From Corylus avellana (Eukaryota; Streptophyta; Magnoliopsida; Fagales; Betulaceae), in contig NC_081542.1 of the NCBI RefSeq assembly GCF_901000735.1, positions 44,494,238 through 44,558,237 of the forward strand: a stretch of 64,000 nt of DNA, read 5' to 3'. Under the pieces are notes generated by a model, which worked only from the letters and a program-made list of their open reading frames with translations, searched no databases and was not told the origin of the DNA. Shown here in pieces: positions 1 to 13,763 of this stretch. The first letter of the stretch is position 1. Each line of letters starts with the position of its first letter. A program made the position numbers and the translations under genes.

Positions 1-40
1 TTTTGCTTTCTCATCCACTCGAATCCGAGACAAAGTTTTG

Positions 41-560
41 TTCTCCCTTGGATTCCCAAACCTCAGTTTGGTTGCAGGGAAAGCGGAGGAAAATAAAAAG
101 AAACGGAGTGCTCGAGTGTGTTTCTTTTTGTTGCTTTCTAGCTAGAGCTTGAAGGTTGAAGTCAAAGTAGTAAGTTTACTATTATTTAGTTGGAAAGGCT
201 ATTGTTTATTGTTTTGTTAGACTTTCTCCTTTGGATTTCAACCTGCGTTTGGTTGCTGAGAAAGGAAAGGAAAAGAAAAGAAAATCGAATTCTCGAGTGT
301 TTTTGGGTTTGTTTGTTTCTAGAGAGTGAAAGTTGAAGTCGAAGCAACAAGTTTGTTATTATGTAGTTGGAAAGGTGGTTGTTTATTGTTTTGTTAGAGT
401 TTCTCCTTTGGATAAAGCTTTGGTTGCTGAGAAAAAGAAAAAAAGAAAGAAAGAAATTGCGTTCTCGAGTTTCGCTCTTTGTTTGTTTGTTTTTAGAAAT
501 AGAGAGGAGTTTTGAGTCAAAGTTTTGTAACTGGAAAGTTCATATTGTGTAAGTTTCTTA
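41..560 (+). repeat. Triplicated ~180-bp repeat in CBP60 leader/promoter
   Basis: Three imperfect tandem copies begin at 41, 224 and 401, spaced 183 and 177 bp apart. Each starts with TTCTCC(C/T)TTGGAT, continues with a TTTGGTTGC(A/T)G motif, a purine-rich GAAAGGAAAA stretch and a CTCGAGT core, and ends near a TAGTTGGAAAGG-like box. They lie directly upstream of the CBP60 start codon, so they are probably 5' UTR or proximal promoter. The third copy is degraded at its end. The short ORFs here are low-complexity and not coding. Confidence 0.8.
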
Positions 561-607
561 TACTTTCCCAACAGCCAAACAGGGCGGTTAGTTTGGTGTC
601 ATTGAAA

Positions 608-3600
608 ATGCAAACGAGGTATATAGAAAGATCAAACAGTATGGTGAGGGAGAAGCGAGGTTTGGATTCAACTTCAGCTGAAGAAGGCCAGCCTGATAGG
701 AAGCGACCTGCTTTAGCTAGGTATATCTTTTTCTCTTTCTCAGAAACTGAAATTTCTATTCATCTTGTTCAAATTTTGCTTCGTACTTTTGTTAAATTGG
801 TTGCGTTTTTAGCTGAAATACTGCGTTGGTTTGGAGTTCTTGGTGTGATCTTTTGGCCTGAAGGGTTTGTTGCTTCTATGGTTCTACTTGAACAAGAAAT
901 GTAAAGTTCGTTCATGGTAACTTAACCAAGAAAACATTTTCATCAAATTAATTGGACTCTATGAGTTGTAGCAAAAATAACTTGGCTCTAGATTGGTTGT
1001 TAATTATAAAGTAATAAAAAGTTGTAAACTTTGTTGATAATTTTGATCTTGGCAATAAGTTGGTATTGTGAACTTAGAAAAAGGGTTATATGTCGAACTG
1101 ATTTTGACGTTATGAGTAGCTCATGACTCATCAGAATAGAGCACCAAATCATGCTGCTTTCAAGGTTGTGGTGCTGGATGTGCCAACTGTATAACATAGG
1201 GGTGTCTGAATTTATTCTGTTTTAAAATTTTGAATTTATATTTGATTATTTTGTAATATTATGTAAAATCGGTTTACCTAGTTTTTTTTTCAGATTCTTT
1301 ATGCTTCTAATATATATTTTTGGGTTACACACACACACACACACACACATGTGTCTGTAAAACATCATTCCTTATCTACCTGAAACTATCAATTGAATTT
1401 TGAACTTCTACTTCTGAACAGTAATATTTTGGAGTTTTGTTTTTTCAATTGTTATAGCTGAGTTTCTTTCCCATGCAATGTTGATGGCCTTCAGATAAGT
1501 TAATTGAAAGTTTTAATTTTGATGCAGTGTAATTGTCGAAGCCCTAAAGGTGGATAGTCTCCAGAAACTTTGTTCGACATTGGAGCCTATTCTTCGGAGA
1601 GTTGTATGATAAATTAACTTTCTTCTGGATTTTGTTACTCTCCATGAACGATATAGGATATCTTCCTTATTGTGTTTCATCATGAAGTGATTAATTGAAT
1701 CAATCAGCTGCCCAGTCAGTTTGTTAAATGGCCTTCTTTTAACCTATCCAGGACAGCAGAATAAAATTATTTGATATTTATTTCTCTTAAAGGCTTTAAT
1801 AAATATTTTTTTCAATGCATCTCACACAAAAGCAAATGATATATTAATTTATACTTTTTTTTTGCATGATTTTAATGTTTCTTGCATTTACCGCTGAACA
1901 GGTTAGTGAAGAAGTGGAGCGTGCTTTAGCAAAACTAGGCGCTGCCAAACTTACTGGGAGGTATTATTATCATTGTTCTTCTTTTTGTTGCTAAGCTCAC
2001 TAAAGTAGTAATAAAATATAATTTTACTTTTTGAATTCTCAGATGAATTCTGTATTTGGTCTGTTGATAAAAAATAAATGTTCTTGTTATGTGTGACTTT
2101 CAACACTGTTCTGTTGTATCTTCAACTGGATGAAATGAAAGATCCAGTATTAGGCTTTATTTTGTGCTTCTGTGTTCTGGGTTGTGTCAGCATCATCACT
2201 CCATGGTTGTTGTAGATGGGGTCAGATTACCGCCAAAAAAAGGAGAGAGAAAAACAATTCTAAATCTTAATATTTAGCGGATAGAAAAAATGTAAAAAAC
2301 AAGATAAAGAAAAGCAGACACCTCTTAGTTGGCATCTTAATCCACTAGCCTTATTTGCTCTTTGTTTAGTGGATTTTTGATCCTGGAGGTTTACTTCTTG
2401 ATTGCTGAAGTTTTAGCTCCATATCATATATTGTGGGCTATCCAACCCATGGATTGCTTTTGTCCTTGGTTCATGTTAAGCCCCTCTCTTGCCACCAACT
2501 GGTCTTAGCTCTTGCTATAAATTGGCATGGAGGGGTGATGTGAGGCTTAGATCCTGTAGTGTAATAATCTGAAAACTTGATTGATCATGACATGCTTTTG
2601 AGCCAAATTTCACTGGGTCTGGATCTGAATATTTGTTAGCTACATAATTTTCTTTTTCAGCTTTTCTCCCATTTATCTGTTAATCTTGGCTTTTGACCAC
2701 ATCTAACTTTGTTGCAATAGTGTGATTGTTTGAATTACTAATGATGCACCCATGTTATTACTTTATCGTCTAATGATTGTGAAAATGCAGGACTTCTCCT
2801 AAACGTATAGAAGGGCCTGATGGGAAAAACTTGCAACTACTTTTCAGTTCCAGGCTGTCGCTTCCTCTTTTTACTGGTGGAAAAGTAGAAGGGGAGCAAG
2901 GTGCTGCAATTCATGTTATTTTGATTGATGCAAATACAAGGAACACTGTCATATCGGGTCCAGAATCCTCGGTGAAGCTAGATGTTGTTGTGCTTGAAGG
3001 TGATTTCAATAATGAGGATGATGATAACTGGACTCGAGAAGATTTTGAGGGTCATGTAGTGAAAGAGCGCGAAGGAAAGAGGCCACTTCTGACTGGGGAT
3101 TTGCAAGTGACACTGAAGGATGGTGTAGGAACACTAGGTGATCTAACATTTACTGACAACTCAAGCTGGATAAGGAGCAGGAAGTTCAGGCTAGGACTTA
3201 AGGTTGCCACAGGCTATTGTGAGGGCACTCGGATACGTGAAGCAAAAACAGAAGCATTCACTGTTAAGGATCACCGGGGAGAGTGTGAGTTCATAATTAG
3301 CACCAATAGTTTTATTCCATACAACATGCACGTGTCTGTTGGAACAATTGTAAATTTGTAACTTTTTATTTTACAGTATACAAGAAACATTATCCACCTG
3401 CATTAAATGATGAGGTTTGGAGATTGGAGAAAATTGGCAAAGATGGGTCATTCCACAAGAGGCTGAACAAAGCTGGAATTTATACAGTTGAAGACTTCCT
3501 GAGACTTGTGGTTAGAGACTCGCAGAGATTGCGGAATGTAAGAATGCTGATTTGCTTGTAAAATTCAAATTCGTATATTGCAGTTTCCACTTATTTTTTT

Positions 3601-5434
3601 ATTCTTATGTTGCAGATTCTTGGAAGTGGCATGTCGAATAAGATGTGGGATGTTCTTGTAGAGCATGCAAAAACTTGTGCTCTAAGTGGGAAACTTTATG
3701 TGTACTATCCTGAAGATGAGAGGAATGTTGGTGTTATTTTCAACAATATCTATGAGTTCTGTGGCTTGATTGCCAATGGAGAATATCACCCAGCTGATTC
3801 TCTTTCAGAAAATCAGAAGGTAATAGTTTATCTCAGTCTTATACAATTTGGATGGTCATTTTGATTTGTATTCCATCTAGTGGTTCACTAATGTTACTCT
3901 CAAGCATTGTAATCCGACTAATCTTTACTGCTCCATAATTTGTCTATATTGGTATCTTTTTACACATTGGAGGAATCTATTCAATTGTGGAAGAAGTTAA
4001 TCCATAAGCAAGTTTTATTAGAATGTACATAACAATAATTACCCTATCTTCCCCAATTCCAACTTTCATGTCATGCCCTTTCTAGTTTCCTATGGGCTTG
4101 TAATACTATAGAATACGAGGTTTGGAATATTTCTCCTTTATCTCTAAAAGGGGAAAAAAACTCAGAACCGTAAAATATTGGGTAAAATTTTCTAGGTTGT
4201 GGGAAAAAGGATGAAGTTTGGAAACTGAGATTGATTTTGTTTCATGCAGGTCTACGTGGACACCTTGGTGAAGAAGGCATACGACAATTGGATGCATGTT
4301 ATAGAGTATGATAGCCAGTCACTTCTGAACTTTAGGCAGAATAAAAGTCCAGGTGCTTCTCAAACTGAGGTCCCAATGAACTCACAAGATTATTCAAACC
4401 TGTTTGATCAGCAGTTCACCCTGCCAAGCCTACCCGTTCCAGTTCCTTCAGAGCATCCTTCTGTGGATTCAGCAGGCCTTACAGTTGGAGGTATATAAAT
4501 TTTGTTATAAATCATAATAATTTTTTATTACATTTTGGTTGGTGGGTATATGCATAACAATTACAATAGTGTTACACTGTTTCAACAAATGGAAAAAAAA
4601 TAATAATTCGAAATGTTTTAATTTGGCTCACTTATTGATTTTTTTTTTTAAAAAAAATTTAGAGAGGTGGCATGACATGAAGAATACTGAGCTATTTGAT
4701 GTGTATATACAGTATTAATTGCTCTTAGCAACCCTTTTAGAATGACTTTTCATTGTGGATGTCGGTGTCTGTTTTTAAGCCTTTCATTATACCTATAAGA
4801 CCAAGCTTGTGCCTGCATTAGCTCTTCTATTTGGTATCTGATATATGCTCTCTCTCTCTCTCTCTCTCTCTCTCTAGGATACAATGATAGCATGGCAACC
4901 AGATTCTCGCTACAGTCTCAGAATGTAAATCTCAATGCTCCTATTCAGTTTGATGGCGCTTCATTTCCTCTACAGAACCCTCTGATCAGTGCTTCCCACC
5001 AAGCCCAAATTCCAAGAAGTGAAAATGTACTGGCCCTTGGTACAACACAGCCGTCCACATCGGGCTTCCAGACCACCGTTGGTGCATCCAATCTTTCTTC
5101 TTACAGGGGAGTCGAAGACTATTTCCCAGAGGAAGAGATTCGTATGAGAAGTCATGAAATGCTTGAACATGAAGACATGCAGCATCTGCTTCGTATGTTT
5201 AACATGGGAGGCCATGCTCATGCCTCGGTTAATATGACTGAAGATGGATATCCTTATTCATCACACATGGGCACCCCATCTCTGAACTACAACTTTGACG
5301 ATGACCGTTCTCGTTCATCAGGAAAAGCTGTCGTTGGGTGGCTGAAGCTCAAGGCAGCCCTGAGATGGGGCATCTTTATTAGGAGGAGGGCTGCTGAGAG
5401 ACGGGCTCAGCTTGTTGAGTTGGATGATTCGTAG
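608..5434 (+). CDS. CBP60: Calmodulin-binding protein 60 (CBP60) family, 8 exons, 634 aa
   Basis: Plant-specific calmodulin-binding transcription regulator; family members act in the nucleus in salicylic-acid immunity and growth control. Exons joined by hand: 608-720, 1528-1603, 1902-1960, 2791-3284, 3377-3537, 3616-3819, 4250-4490, 4878-5434. All introns are GT-AG and the frame is continuous, giving 634 residues, the usual length for the CBP60B/C/D group. Residues ~39-80 form a helical N-terminal segment ([18 protein letters not shown]). Residues ~95-390 are the conserved CBP60 domain ([36 protein letters not shown]; the [13 protein letters not shown] region). The C-terminus from ~603 ([20 protein letters not shown]) is the basic amphipathic calmodulin-binding helix, placed as in CBP60A-F rather than N-terminal as in CBP60g. 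The first ATG (608) is used because it leads in frame into the family N-terminus; an internal Met is at residue 12. The gene converges on APC4. Confidence 0.93.
1327..1349. repeat. (AC)n microsatellite in CBP60 intron 1
   Basis: A perfect AC dinucleotide run inside intron 1 of CBP60, with nothing else recognisable around it. Confidence 0.9.
4848..4875 (+). repeat. (CT)n microsatellite forming the polypyrimidine tract of CBP60 intron 7
   Basis: About 14 CT repeats run directly into the TAG acceptor of the last CBP60 exon (exon starts 4878). The repeat therefore supplies the polypyrimidine tract for this 3' splice site. Confidence 0.85.
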
Positions 5435-6670
5435 ACATGGTCTGAGAAGCAAAGCTGATCCGGTTTTGATGTAATATTCTTTTTCTTCCCTGCCTGCCAA
5501 TTCCTATCATGCTGAAGTTTGTAACATGACAAGAAATGGTCATGGCTTGGTCAAACAAGAAAAAGATTGTATTCCTGGGCTTTAGATTGATGGGTGGAGG
5601 CTGTGGAGCTTGACTCTGAGCTAACCAGTTTCCTGTATACTGCTACCCTGTACAGTAAGCTTCCATCTTCTGTTAATAAGTACCCATAAAATGTTGTCCT
5701 CCCAACATTCTTGTCCTGCTAGTACCATAGACCAACAGAGCTGAGCTGTTTCTACCGAAGATGTTTGCCGACGTGGCGGCGATAGAAGATTTTAGCAAGG
5801 AATCTTCCAAAAGGTGAGAGTTAGCATTGGTCATTTTGAATACATTTGGAAATGACCAGGGTCCGTGGTAGGTACATTAATTGTGTGTTAGTTTGAATAG
5901 GAAATGTATCTTATGCTCTTAATTGTAGTATGTTGGTTGAAATCCAACATAATTATTTTACCTTGTATGTTGTCGCCTTGTGACAGGAGAACAATAAGTT
6001 AATTGTAGTGAATTAGTGATAAAATTGCCGGATCATGTTTTGTTGACTCCTTACTGACTGTTATGTGCTGGGCTACCTGCATGCTTGCTCTGATTGGTTT
6101 GGGAAAGTTTTCATAATTATGTTGCACCAGAAGGCTTTATTATTAGAATATATTTTCTAACAAATAAAAGAAATATTATTGAAGGAAGATATATTTTCTA
6201 ACACAGCAGAATTTGTTTCCTCGGGGTGAAATGAGTTGATGCTTGTTTGTTGAACTTAAATCAGATGGAACTTAACGATCTATTTGCTTACCTCTTTTCT
6301 CTCTCTAAACACTTGAGAAAGCTATGCTTATATATCATCTCTTCTTGGGAAAGCATCATATCGGATCTCTCAAGGCTGTAGAATACACAATTCATAAATC
6401 AAGTAATTGTTTACCAAAAATTATTTCACAAATATCATCATACCATCCAATTCTATATCCATATGGATTAATTAAATTAAATAATGCTGAAGGTCTCTTT
6501 CACGTTAACCAAAAAGGAAGAAAATAATAGCCCATAGTCGATCGAAACTACATCTATAAAACAAAATTGATCAAATCCATACAATGTGTTTTTAGTTTTG
6601 AAGTACAATAATTAAAGATTAAAAGATATAAAACAAAAAGAAAAATATAAATAGATAATAAAATACGCTG
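5435..6670. other. Intergenic region between convergent CBP60 and APC4 3' ends
   Basis: AT-rich. The proximal part must contain the CBP60 3' UTR, and the part next to 6671 the APC4 3' UTR in the other direction. A short open stretch at 5761 (ATG followed by GCCGACGTGGCGGCG) ends at a GTGAGA donor-like site but has no convincing downstream exon. No other gene is seen. Confidence 0.7.
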
Positions 6671-8165
6671 TTATTCTGTATCTGAGACCTCATCTTCATC
6701 TTCCTCTAGGATGTAAACCAACGCCCGTTTTCTTACAGCAAAAACACAAGCAACACCTCGGGATGCTGTTACATTCAAATAACAAGGTCAGGACACTTAC
6801 ACAACCCATTCAAACATATCTACAACACTTGAATCATTGGTCACCATATTGCTTTTCAAATATTGAAATAATCACTCAACTATATCTTAATCCCAACTCA
6901 TTGAATAAGTACATGAATCTTTCCCATTTAGAACACTTCCAGTGTACACAAGTACTTTCCTCTTTCTCATAAAATTTCTTATTACTTATCACAAGAAAAT
7001 GAATCCTTTTCCATCATTCAATCCTACATGAGGCCTTGCGTCAAAATTATATTAGTGAAAACATTACAACGAAAGGCTTCGACGACATGTGAGGTTATAG
7101 TTGATAAATTTAATCTGAATGATTGACAAAATTCAAGAGAGTTCACATTAATAGAAGAACCACACATATAAAGTAATAAGGTCCCACACAAATGTAATAA
7201 TCCAAGATTCTGTAGCATTTTCGTGGAGGAAACCCCAAGAGTCAGTCATCATAGCGTCACTATTTCAATAGTAGTGAATATGATACCTTGAGTGACAAAT
7301 AACAAGCTATCTGCATATTTCACGTGTAGGTGTTCTTGTTTTAACTTCTGCTATAAATCAGCCTAAAGATAATACTAGAACTTTTCTATAAGAAACAAGA
7401 ATAGAATCTACTACCACATTGCTGCTATAAACTAGGCCTACATCTTACATCAATTATACCTTTCCTATTGAAAAGAAGAATATTCATTTCAAAATCTAGA
7501 ACAATGCAAAAGAAATTTTACTCAAGAGTCAAGATGTTCACATGCATCGTATATAATTAGATATGTCAATCATAGAAATATCAGAAATACATAGAAATTC
7601 AATCAGTCAATTATACTATGGCAAAATAGACAGACTTCTTAAGGTTTTCAAGTAGTCTCTTCTTCCAGGTGAATCTAAAGTTTGATATCATATATATATA
7701 TGCACAAACACATACTTATATGCTCACAGCTTTAGGATGGCACTGACCCACTTGGTTTTCCGACAACCCATTTCTGACTTCTGACCCAACATGAGTCGGA
7801 AACAAAAAACTATCACTGACTACCAAGCCAACACGTGTTGGAACCAGATAATTTGAGTCAGATTGGAATAAGCGGGCCATGCTGGTTCCTCAGTTTATTG
7901 CACAGCCCTATTCACTAGTATGTGCAAACATACTCATACATGTTAGATCATTGAATTAAATTAATATTCTAACACTCTCCATCGTGTATGGACTCATCAA
8001 ATGAGACTCAACACGTGAAATTCTCCAGGGAGGTCAATTACAGAGCAGTGTTCAAACGTAGGACCAATATTAACCAAGTTAAATCACCGGTTGTCTTAAA
8101 GACTTAAGTTGATAAAAAAAAAAATGATAAATGTAATCATTTAACTAAATCAACATTCTAACAAT

Positions 8166-8199
<34 letters not shown>

Positions 8200-11100
8200 T
8201 GAGTCGTATCATTAGTCCAAATAATTAATGCATCATCATGGTCATTGGTCCACCTGATAGAACCCCTACCAGGTTATTGTTCTTCAAAAAATTCGAAATG
8301 CATAATAAACCAATATGAAATGAGAAACACTCACTGCTAACTGCCAAGGGAGCAATTACAGAGTGAGGAATACTGCGAACTTTTTCATTCTCCATTTGCA
8401 GATTGACAGCAGAGCCCTACACATACAAATTTGCAGAGAAGTTGGTATTTTACCAAAAGCAGCTTAAGAAAATTCTTGAGAAAAGAGCGGCACATAAAGC
8501 AATTTACCTTCAGATATTTTAATTCTTACAAAAAACCAACATATTGGAACACAAGTTAAAAAGAACAAGCAACTAAAAAAGAAGAGGATATTGAGAGAAG
8601 AAAAATGAGATACTCAACTTGAGAGAATTAAAAATAAAGAAACAAGAAGTTAGACAGATTGTGCACAGGAAAAAGGTGTTGTCACATTGTAAGGACAGGA
8701 GTTCAAATAAACAGAGGAAGAAATCCAAAGAAATATTAAATCTACAAAAACTGAAAAATCTATAATGACATTGAGATGCACCAAAACTGCAAAACCATGG
8801 CATCTTTCTACAAGTATTCAATCCAAGAAATGGTGATGAAACAGGTAAGCTAAATTACCTTGAGTTGGTGCAACATCCAATTCTCTACACTGCTGGATCT
8901 TGAGATAGATACAAATGGAAGGTCACTTGCTTGTACAATCATCATACAGGCATCCCCAGAGCTTTCAGAAGAGGTAGTTGTTTCATTTAATAACAAAACA
9001 ATTTGACTTTCCTGTTTTAACAAAATGAATTACACCCAAAAAAAAAAAAAAAAAAAAAAAAAACAAGAGAATGCACATGGAAATTCTAGGTCTTTACCTT
9101 ATATAAGGAAAGATCCACACAATGATAACCATCAGGAACACACAGCAATGCAGCTTCCAATGAAGCATAACCCTTCTTTACATTGATCAAGTCATTCATA
9201 AACCCTCTTACTATACCTATAGAATTTGCAATCTCTGGAAAAGACTCATCGGGTATTTGGAAAGATATATAATCAATAAACCTACTTTCACAAGTCTGAT
9301 AAGATGAAATGGGATGGGAGGCTTCCTGTGGATGTTAAAGAAAATATAAGACGATTACAATGCAGAGTGATATTCATTCATAAAAGTAAACAAAATAAAC
9401 AAATCTGGTTGCTAACCTAGGATACAAATGCAGAGTGCGCGTCAATATTAGAAGTTCTTATAGTCTAGAGCATTTTAAAGAATGATTAGATATGTAAACA
9501 CATAGAACCTACATCTGCTTTTACAGGATAAACAATGAATAAATCACCGAATGACCATACAATTTCAGCCCTGACTAGATGTCATGAAATACACACAGAA
9601 AAACAGTACCTCATAGTATGATATTGATGTAGGGACAGCAAAAGAAGTAGATGTTGGGGTAGATGGAAGAGGGAACAGCGGCAATAGATTCTCACAAAGT
9701 ATCTTTTTGGATATTGTACTAAAAGGCATTAGAAAAGCTTCCCTGAAACTGAAATAATAAAATCATTAATGAAGCAATTCCAAATTTATGTAAACTGCAA
9801 AAAGTAAACATCCGAAAGAGATTAATTGTGTGTGCATGCGTATAGCAAAACATAAGATAGAAGCCTACAATTTTTCCTTTTTTTTTTTTTGGTTGGGGGG
9901 GGGGGGTGTGTTTGCTCCCCCCTTTTAACCCTTTTCCAATAATATTATTACCGGTAAAAATTTTTTTTTAAAAAAAGGTGTTCAAAATTCATTGATATAT
10001 ACTTTTATGGCTGGAAAACTAATAACATATTCAGTTGTGCTTCAGCACTAAACAATGATTTTATCACATTTATGGAATAAAAAATTTGTTGATAACATAG
10101 TGAAAAAAAGTTCCTTTTTGCCTTGAGAAGCCACTAAAACAGGGCCTGTTTTGTCAAATTTTAAAAAGCATTTTTCATTTTTCAAGCTCTGAAACTCTTT
10201 TTAAATATCAATTAACCAAACGAATTTTCCAGATTTCCAGATGTGGCCCCCACCACTAACACACTTTTCAAAACAAACTACAAAACTCTTCTCAAAATTC
10301 AAAACACTTGCAAAACATAAAAAACAAAATAATAATAATAAACTATAGTAAAAATTTAAAAGCAGTTACGGTGGTGTTGTCATTGCTTGATAGTGGCAAC
10401 GGCCATGGTCCCCATGTGGCGGCCCCGCTATGGCCACCTGATTCAGCTGGCGACCACCACGTCATCTCTAATGGCTGCCGCGAGCCACCATACAGCAACC
10501 CCCGTCTAGAGGCCACCATGTAGCAACCCCACGGTGGCTGCATGATTCATTTGGAGGCAGCGCCAGATCGCCGCCATAGTGGAGACATGTTTTTACACAA
10601 TTTTTTTGTATTACTAGATAAAAAATATTACCAATTTTTGTATCAAAAGTACACTCCAAAACTTTACAAAAACAACTTTGATGTTGTGAACCCCACCCAC
10701 ATACAACGCATTTTTCAAATGTGATCCCCACCAAATCAATTTTCAATTTTTACACTTTTCAAAACTCTTTTCAAAATCCAAAACACTTCTCAAAACTTTA
10801 CCAAACGGGCCCACATTGTCTGGTGCTATGTTGAATATATTTGCCATCTTGATGATAAAAAAAAAAAAAAAAAACCCTTTATAGAAGGAAGGAATGACTG
10901 TTAATTAAATGATTAAATCAATCATTTCCTATCAGCTTAAACTTTTTGAATAAGTGGTAATTTAACAATGAAAATGAGGAAATAAAGAAATACCTAGACT
11001 CCATCAACTGAAATTCCTTTGCTAGCGTCCTCCGTAGATATTCACAATCTAAAAATCCCCCAAAATGAACTAATTCCTTGGCATTTTGCATTGTTTCCCT

Positions 11101-13718
11101 AAGGAATTTAGACATTAGATCGTTTGAAAACCAACATTGATACTACATATACATCGACATATATGAAAACATGCATGCAAGTAATCATGTATACAAATAT
11201 GCACACAAACATCTGCAGAAAAGAATTGCTTCATTAACAAACAACCAAAAGAATTGCTTCATGTTTTAAGACACGCATGCAAGAGAAAAAGTATTTTCTC
11301 TTGTCAACACAAAAACACACTTTTCAGAAAACAGTTACCAAATGAAACACTTTTCAAAACACAATACTTTACAAAAAAATTCCACACCACATAATTTTTT
11401 AGAAAAATTCAACGCCTTATAAGAATATTTTGTGAAAAAAAAAAAAAACTTATTTCAGGTGTGGAGGCTGACTTATTAAAAAAAAAAAAAAGAAAAGAAA
11501 AGGTGGCCGAACAGCTAGCTTCAAATGAGGAGGGGTGGATGTGTGGCCACCCCAACCAAATAGTGGTGGTCGCACAGCCACCCTATCTTGGTCAGAGGTG
11601 GCCATCCCTCTCCTCCATTGAATGTGGTTGTACAACCACTCTTTTTCTATATATATCAAAGTAATCAAGATATCATTAAAAGCGAAAAGTGCCTCCATAC
11701 ACACAAGAAGTATACAAGCGAAGCCGCCTAGTTAGAAAGGGCAAAAAGAACAAGAAAATCATGATAACTAATCATCAAAGGAAAAGCATAAGCAGTTGTC
11801 CAAAGATACAAAGTGTTAAAAAATAAAGGCTCAATCTTCTCCAAATATATTATAAGGAAGAGGTTAGCCTCCACACTTGAAAAACAAGCATGTGTTTTTT
11901 TCCTCAAAATAAGCATGTTCAAAGTTTGTTTCTTTGAAAACATGAAACACTTTTTGAAAAATTTTAGAAACAATTTTCTTTTGTAGACCCCACAAACAAC
12001 ATTTTTTTTTTTCAAATTGAACACTTCTCAACCTTCTATCACATCAAAACATTTTCAAATCAAGACACCAAAAACACTTTTCAAAACATTTAACAAACAT
12101 ACCCCTAGTTTTTCTATAAGTAGTTAAGAGAACTCTTTCTTGAACATGTTCATCACTAACCTTGATTTAGAATGAGCACACTAATAATCTCAAATGTCAA
12201 CACATGCAATTGCCTTGTAAGTTTTATGTAAGCTGAAATAATAATAAGCACAAAAAGATGTATAATGATGGATAAGGCAGTAAATGAAATAATTTTAGGA
12301 CAGATTAGATTGTCAATGGCTGAAAATTGAGATTAGATTGTCAGTGGCTGAAAATTGACTTACAATTCAATTTCAATGTCACAATCTGCTTCAGATAGTT
12401 CCAGCAACTGTCTAACAGGATCTTGATCATATAAAAACTTTAGAAATATCACAAGAAGTTCACTGCCAAAATAATAATTCAGTAAAATGAGTGCAAAATA
12501 TGTGCCGAAATGGAATAATAAGGAAAACCAGAAAGGTGAACCTGTCATATGGTAGAAGCTGATCACTAGGTTCTGACATTAGCAGCTTTATACATTTTAG
12601 AAGCCAGTTGAAGAAATTTGAAAACTGAAAGAAAACACATCAGAAATCTAAAACAAGAAATATATAAATCCAAGAGGATTGTCCTCTTATTTATTTTACC
12701 CAGTTTCCACAATTATCTTCCTAACATCCAACAATTAATATACACCTTTTTGGTCAAACAAGTTACATTATTTTAATTTCATAAGGAGCAATTCTTGCTT
12801 CTTAAGATGTCCATTCAATGCAACCTTCTTGGTGAAAGGAACATATAATGTACGCTTATAAAATATATACAAGGAAGAAGCAAATCTGAGAACAACTTGC
12901 AGGATTTCAAATAGAATATGGCATGAACATCCAGAGAGAAGGCAAGAGAGATTATTACAAAAATTGTCTCGAGGCTTCATTGACATGTTGGTAATATATT
13001 TCTATGGATATATGATAAGGGAGAGAGGAAGGGAAAGAAGACCCCACCACTGGCTAAAATCAACTCTGTCCTCCTACCCCTTAAAGCAGAGGCAATGAAC
13101 AACTACTTTCGACTCACCTAAAACCAAATACACTTAACCAAGCCTCGTCAAACATTACAATTATGTCATGTAACTTAAGGAACAATTCTATTTTATCTAC
13201 TTTTTGTCACATAATTATGTCATCCATTTCTAATCTCAGTTTGTTTCTTAGGAGTTGAAGAAGATGATCAATTTCAACAAAATAGCAGCATATTCTGTCA
13301 AAGATTATGACTACAATTTTGTCAGAAATATATAGTTGGGAAATATGGAAGAAAGAGGAGCATTTGAACATCAATAGCAGTTTCCAAAAATAGAAAAAAA
13401 GGATCCTCAGAAAAGCATACCTGCTGCACCACAGATGAAAGCACTCTCATAAACCGTTCGACTTGTACAAGTAACATACCAGCTTTTTCTGTCGCATCAT
13501 TGATGAGAGTCTCATCCAAACCAACACCCTGATAGCGTGCACGCCATCTTGAAAGGCCCCTCAGTTCTCCCATCCTAAATCCAACAATTTCTGCAGCAGG
13601 CTGGGAAATGGAAATTTATCTTTTAGTTTCCAATCAAGGCCTTGGTATGAAGAACATGACAAACAAAACTATTATCAGCCACACAATTTCACCAAATAAC
13701 AACTAGCAACAAATCTAT

Positions 13719-13763
<45 letters not shown>

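Noticed and set aside
512..904. 130-codon frame overlapping CBP60 exon 1
   Set aside because: Its middle is the real exon 1 frame, but it reads through the GT donor at 721 into the intron. The gene model replaces it.
5761..5816. Short ATG frame ending at a GTGAGA donor, downstream of CBP60
   Set aside because: Only 18 codons, with no downstream exon or family match. It is more likely within a 3' UTR.
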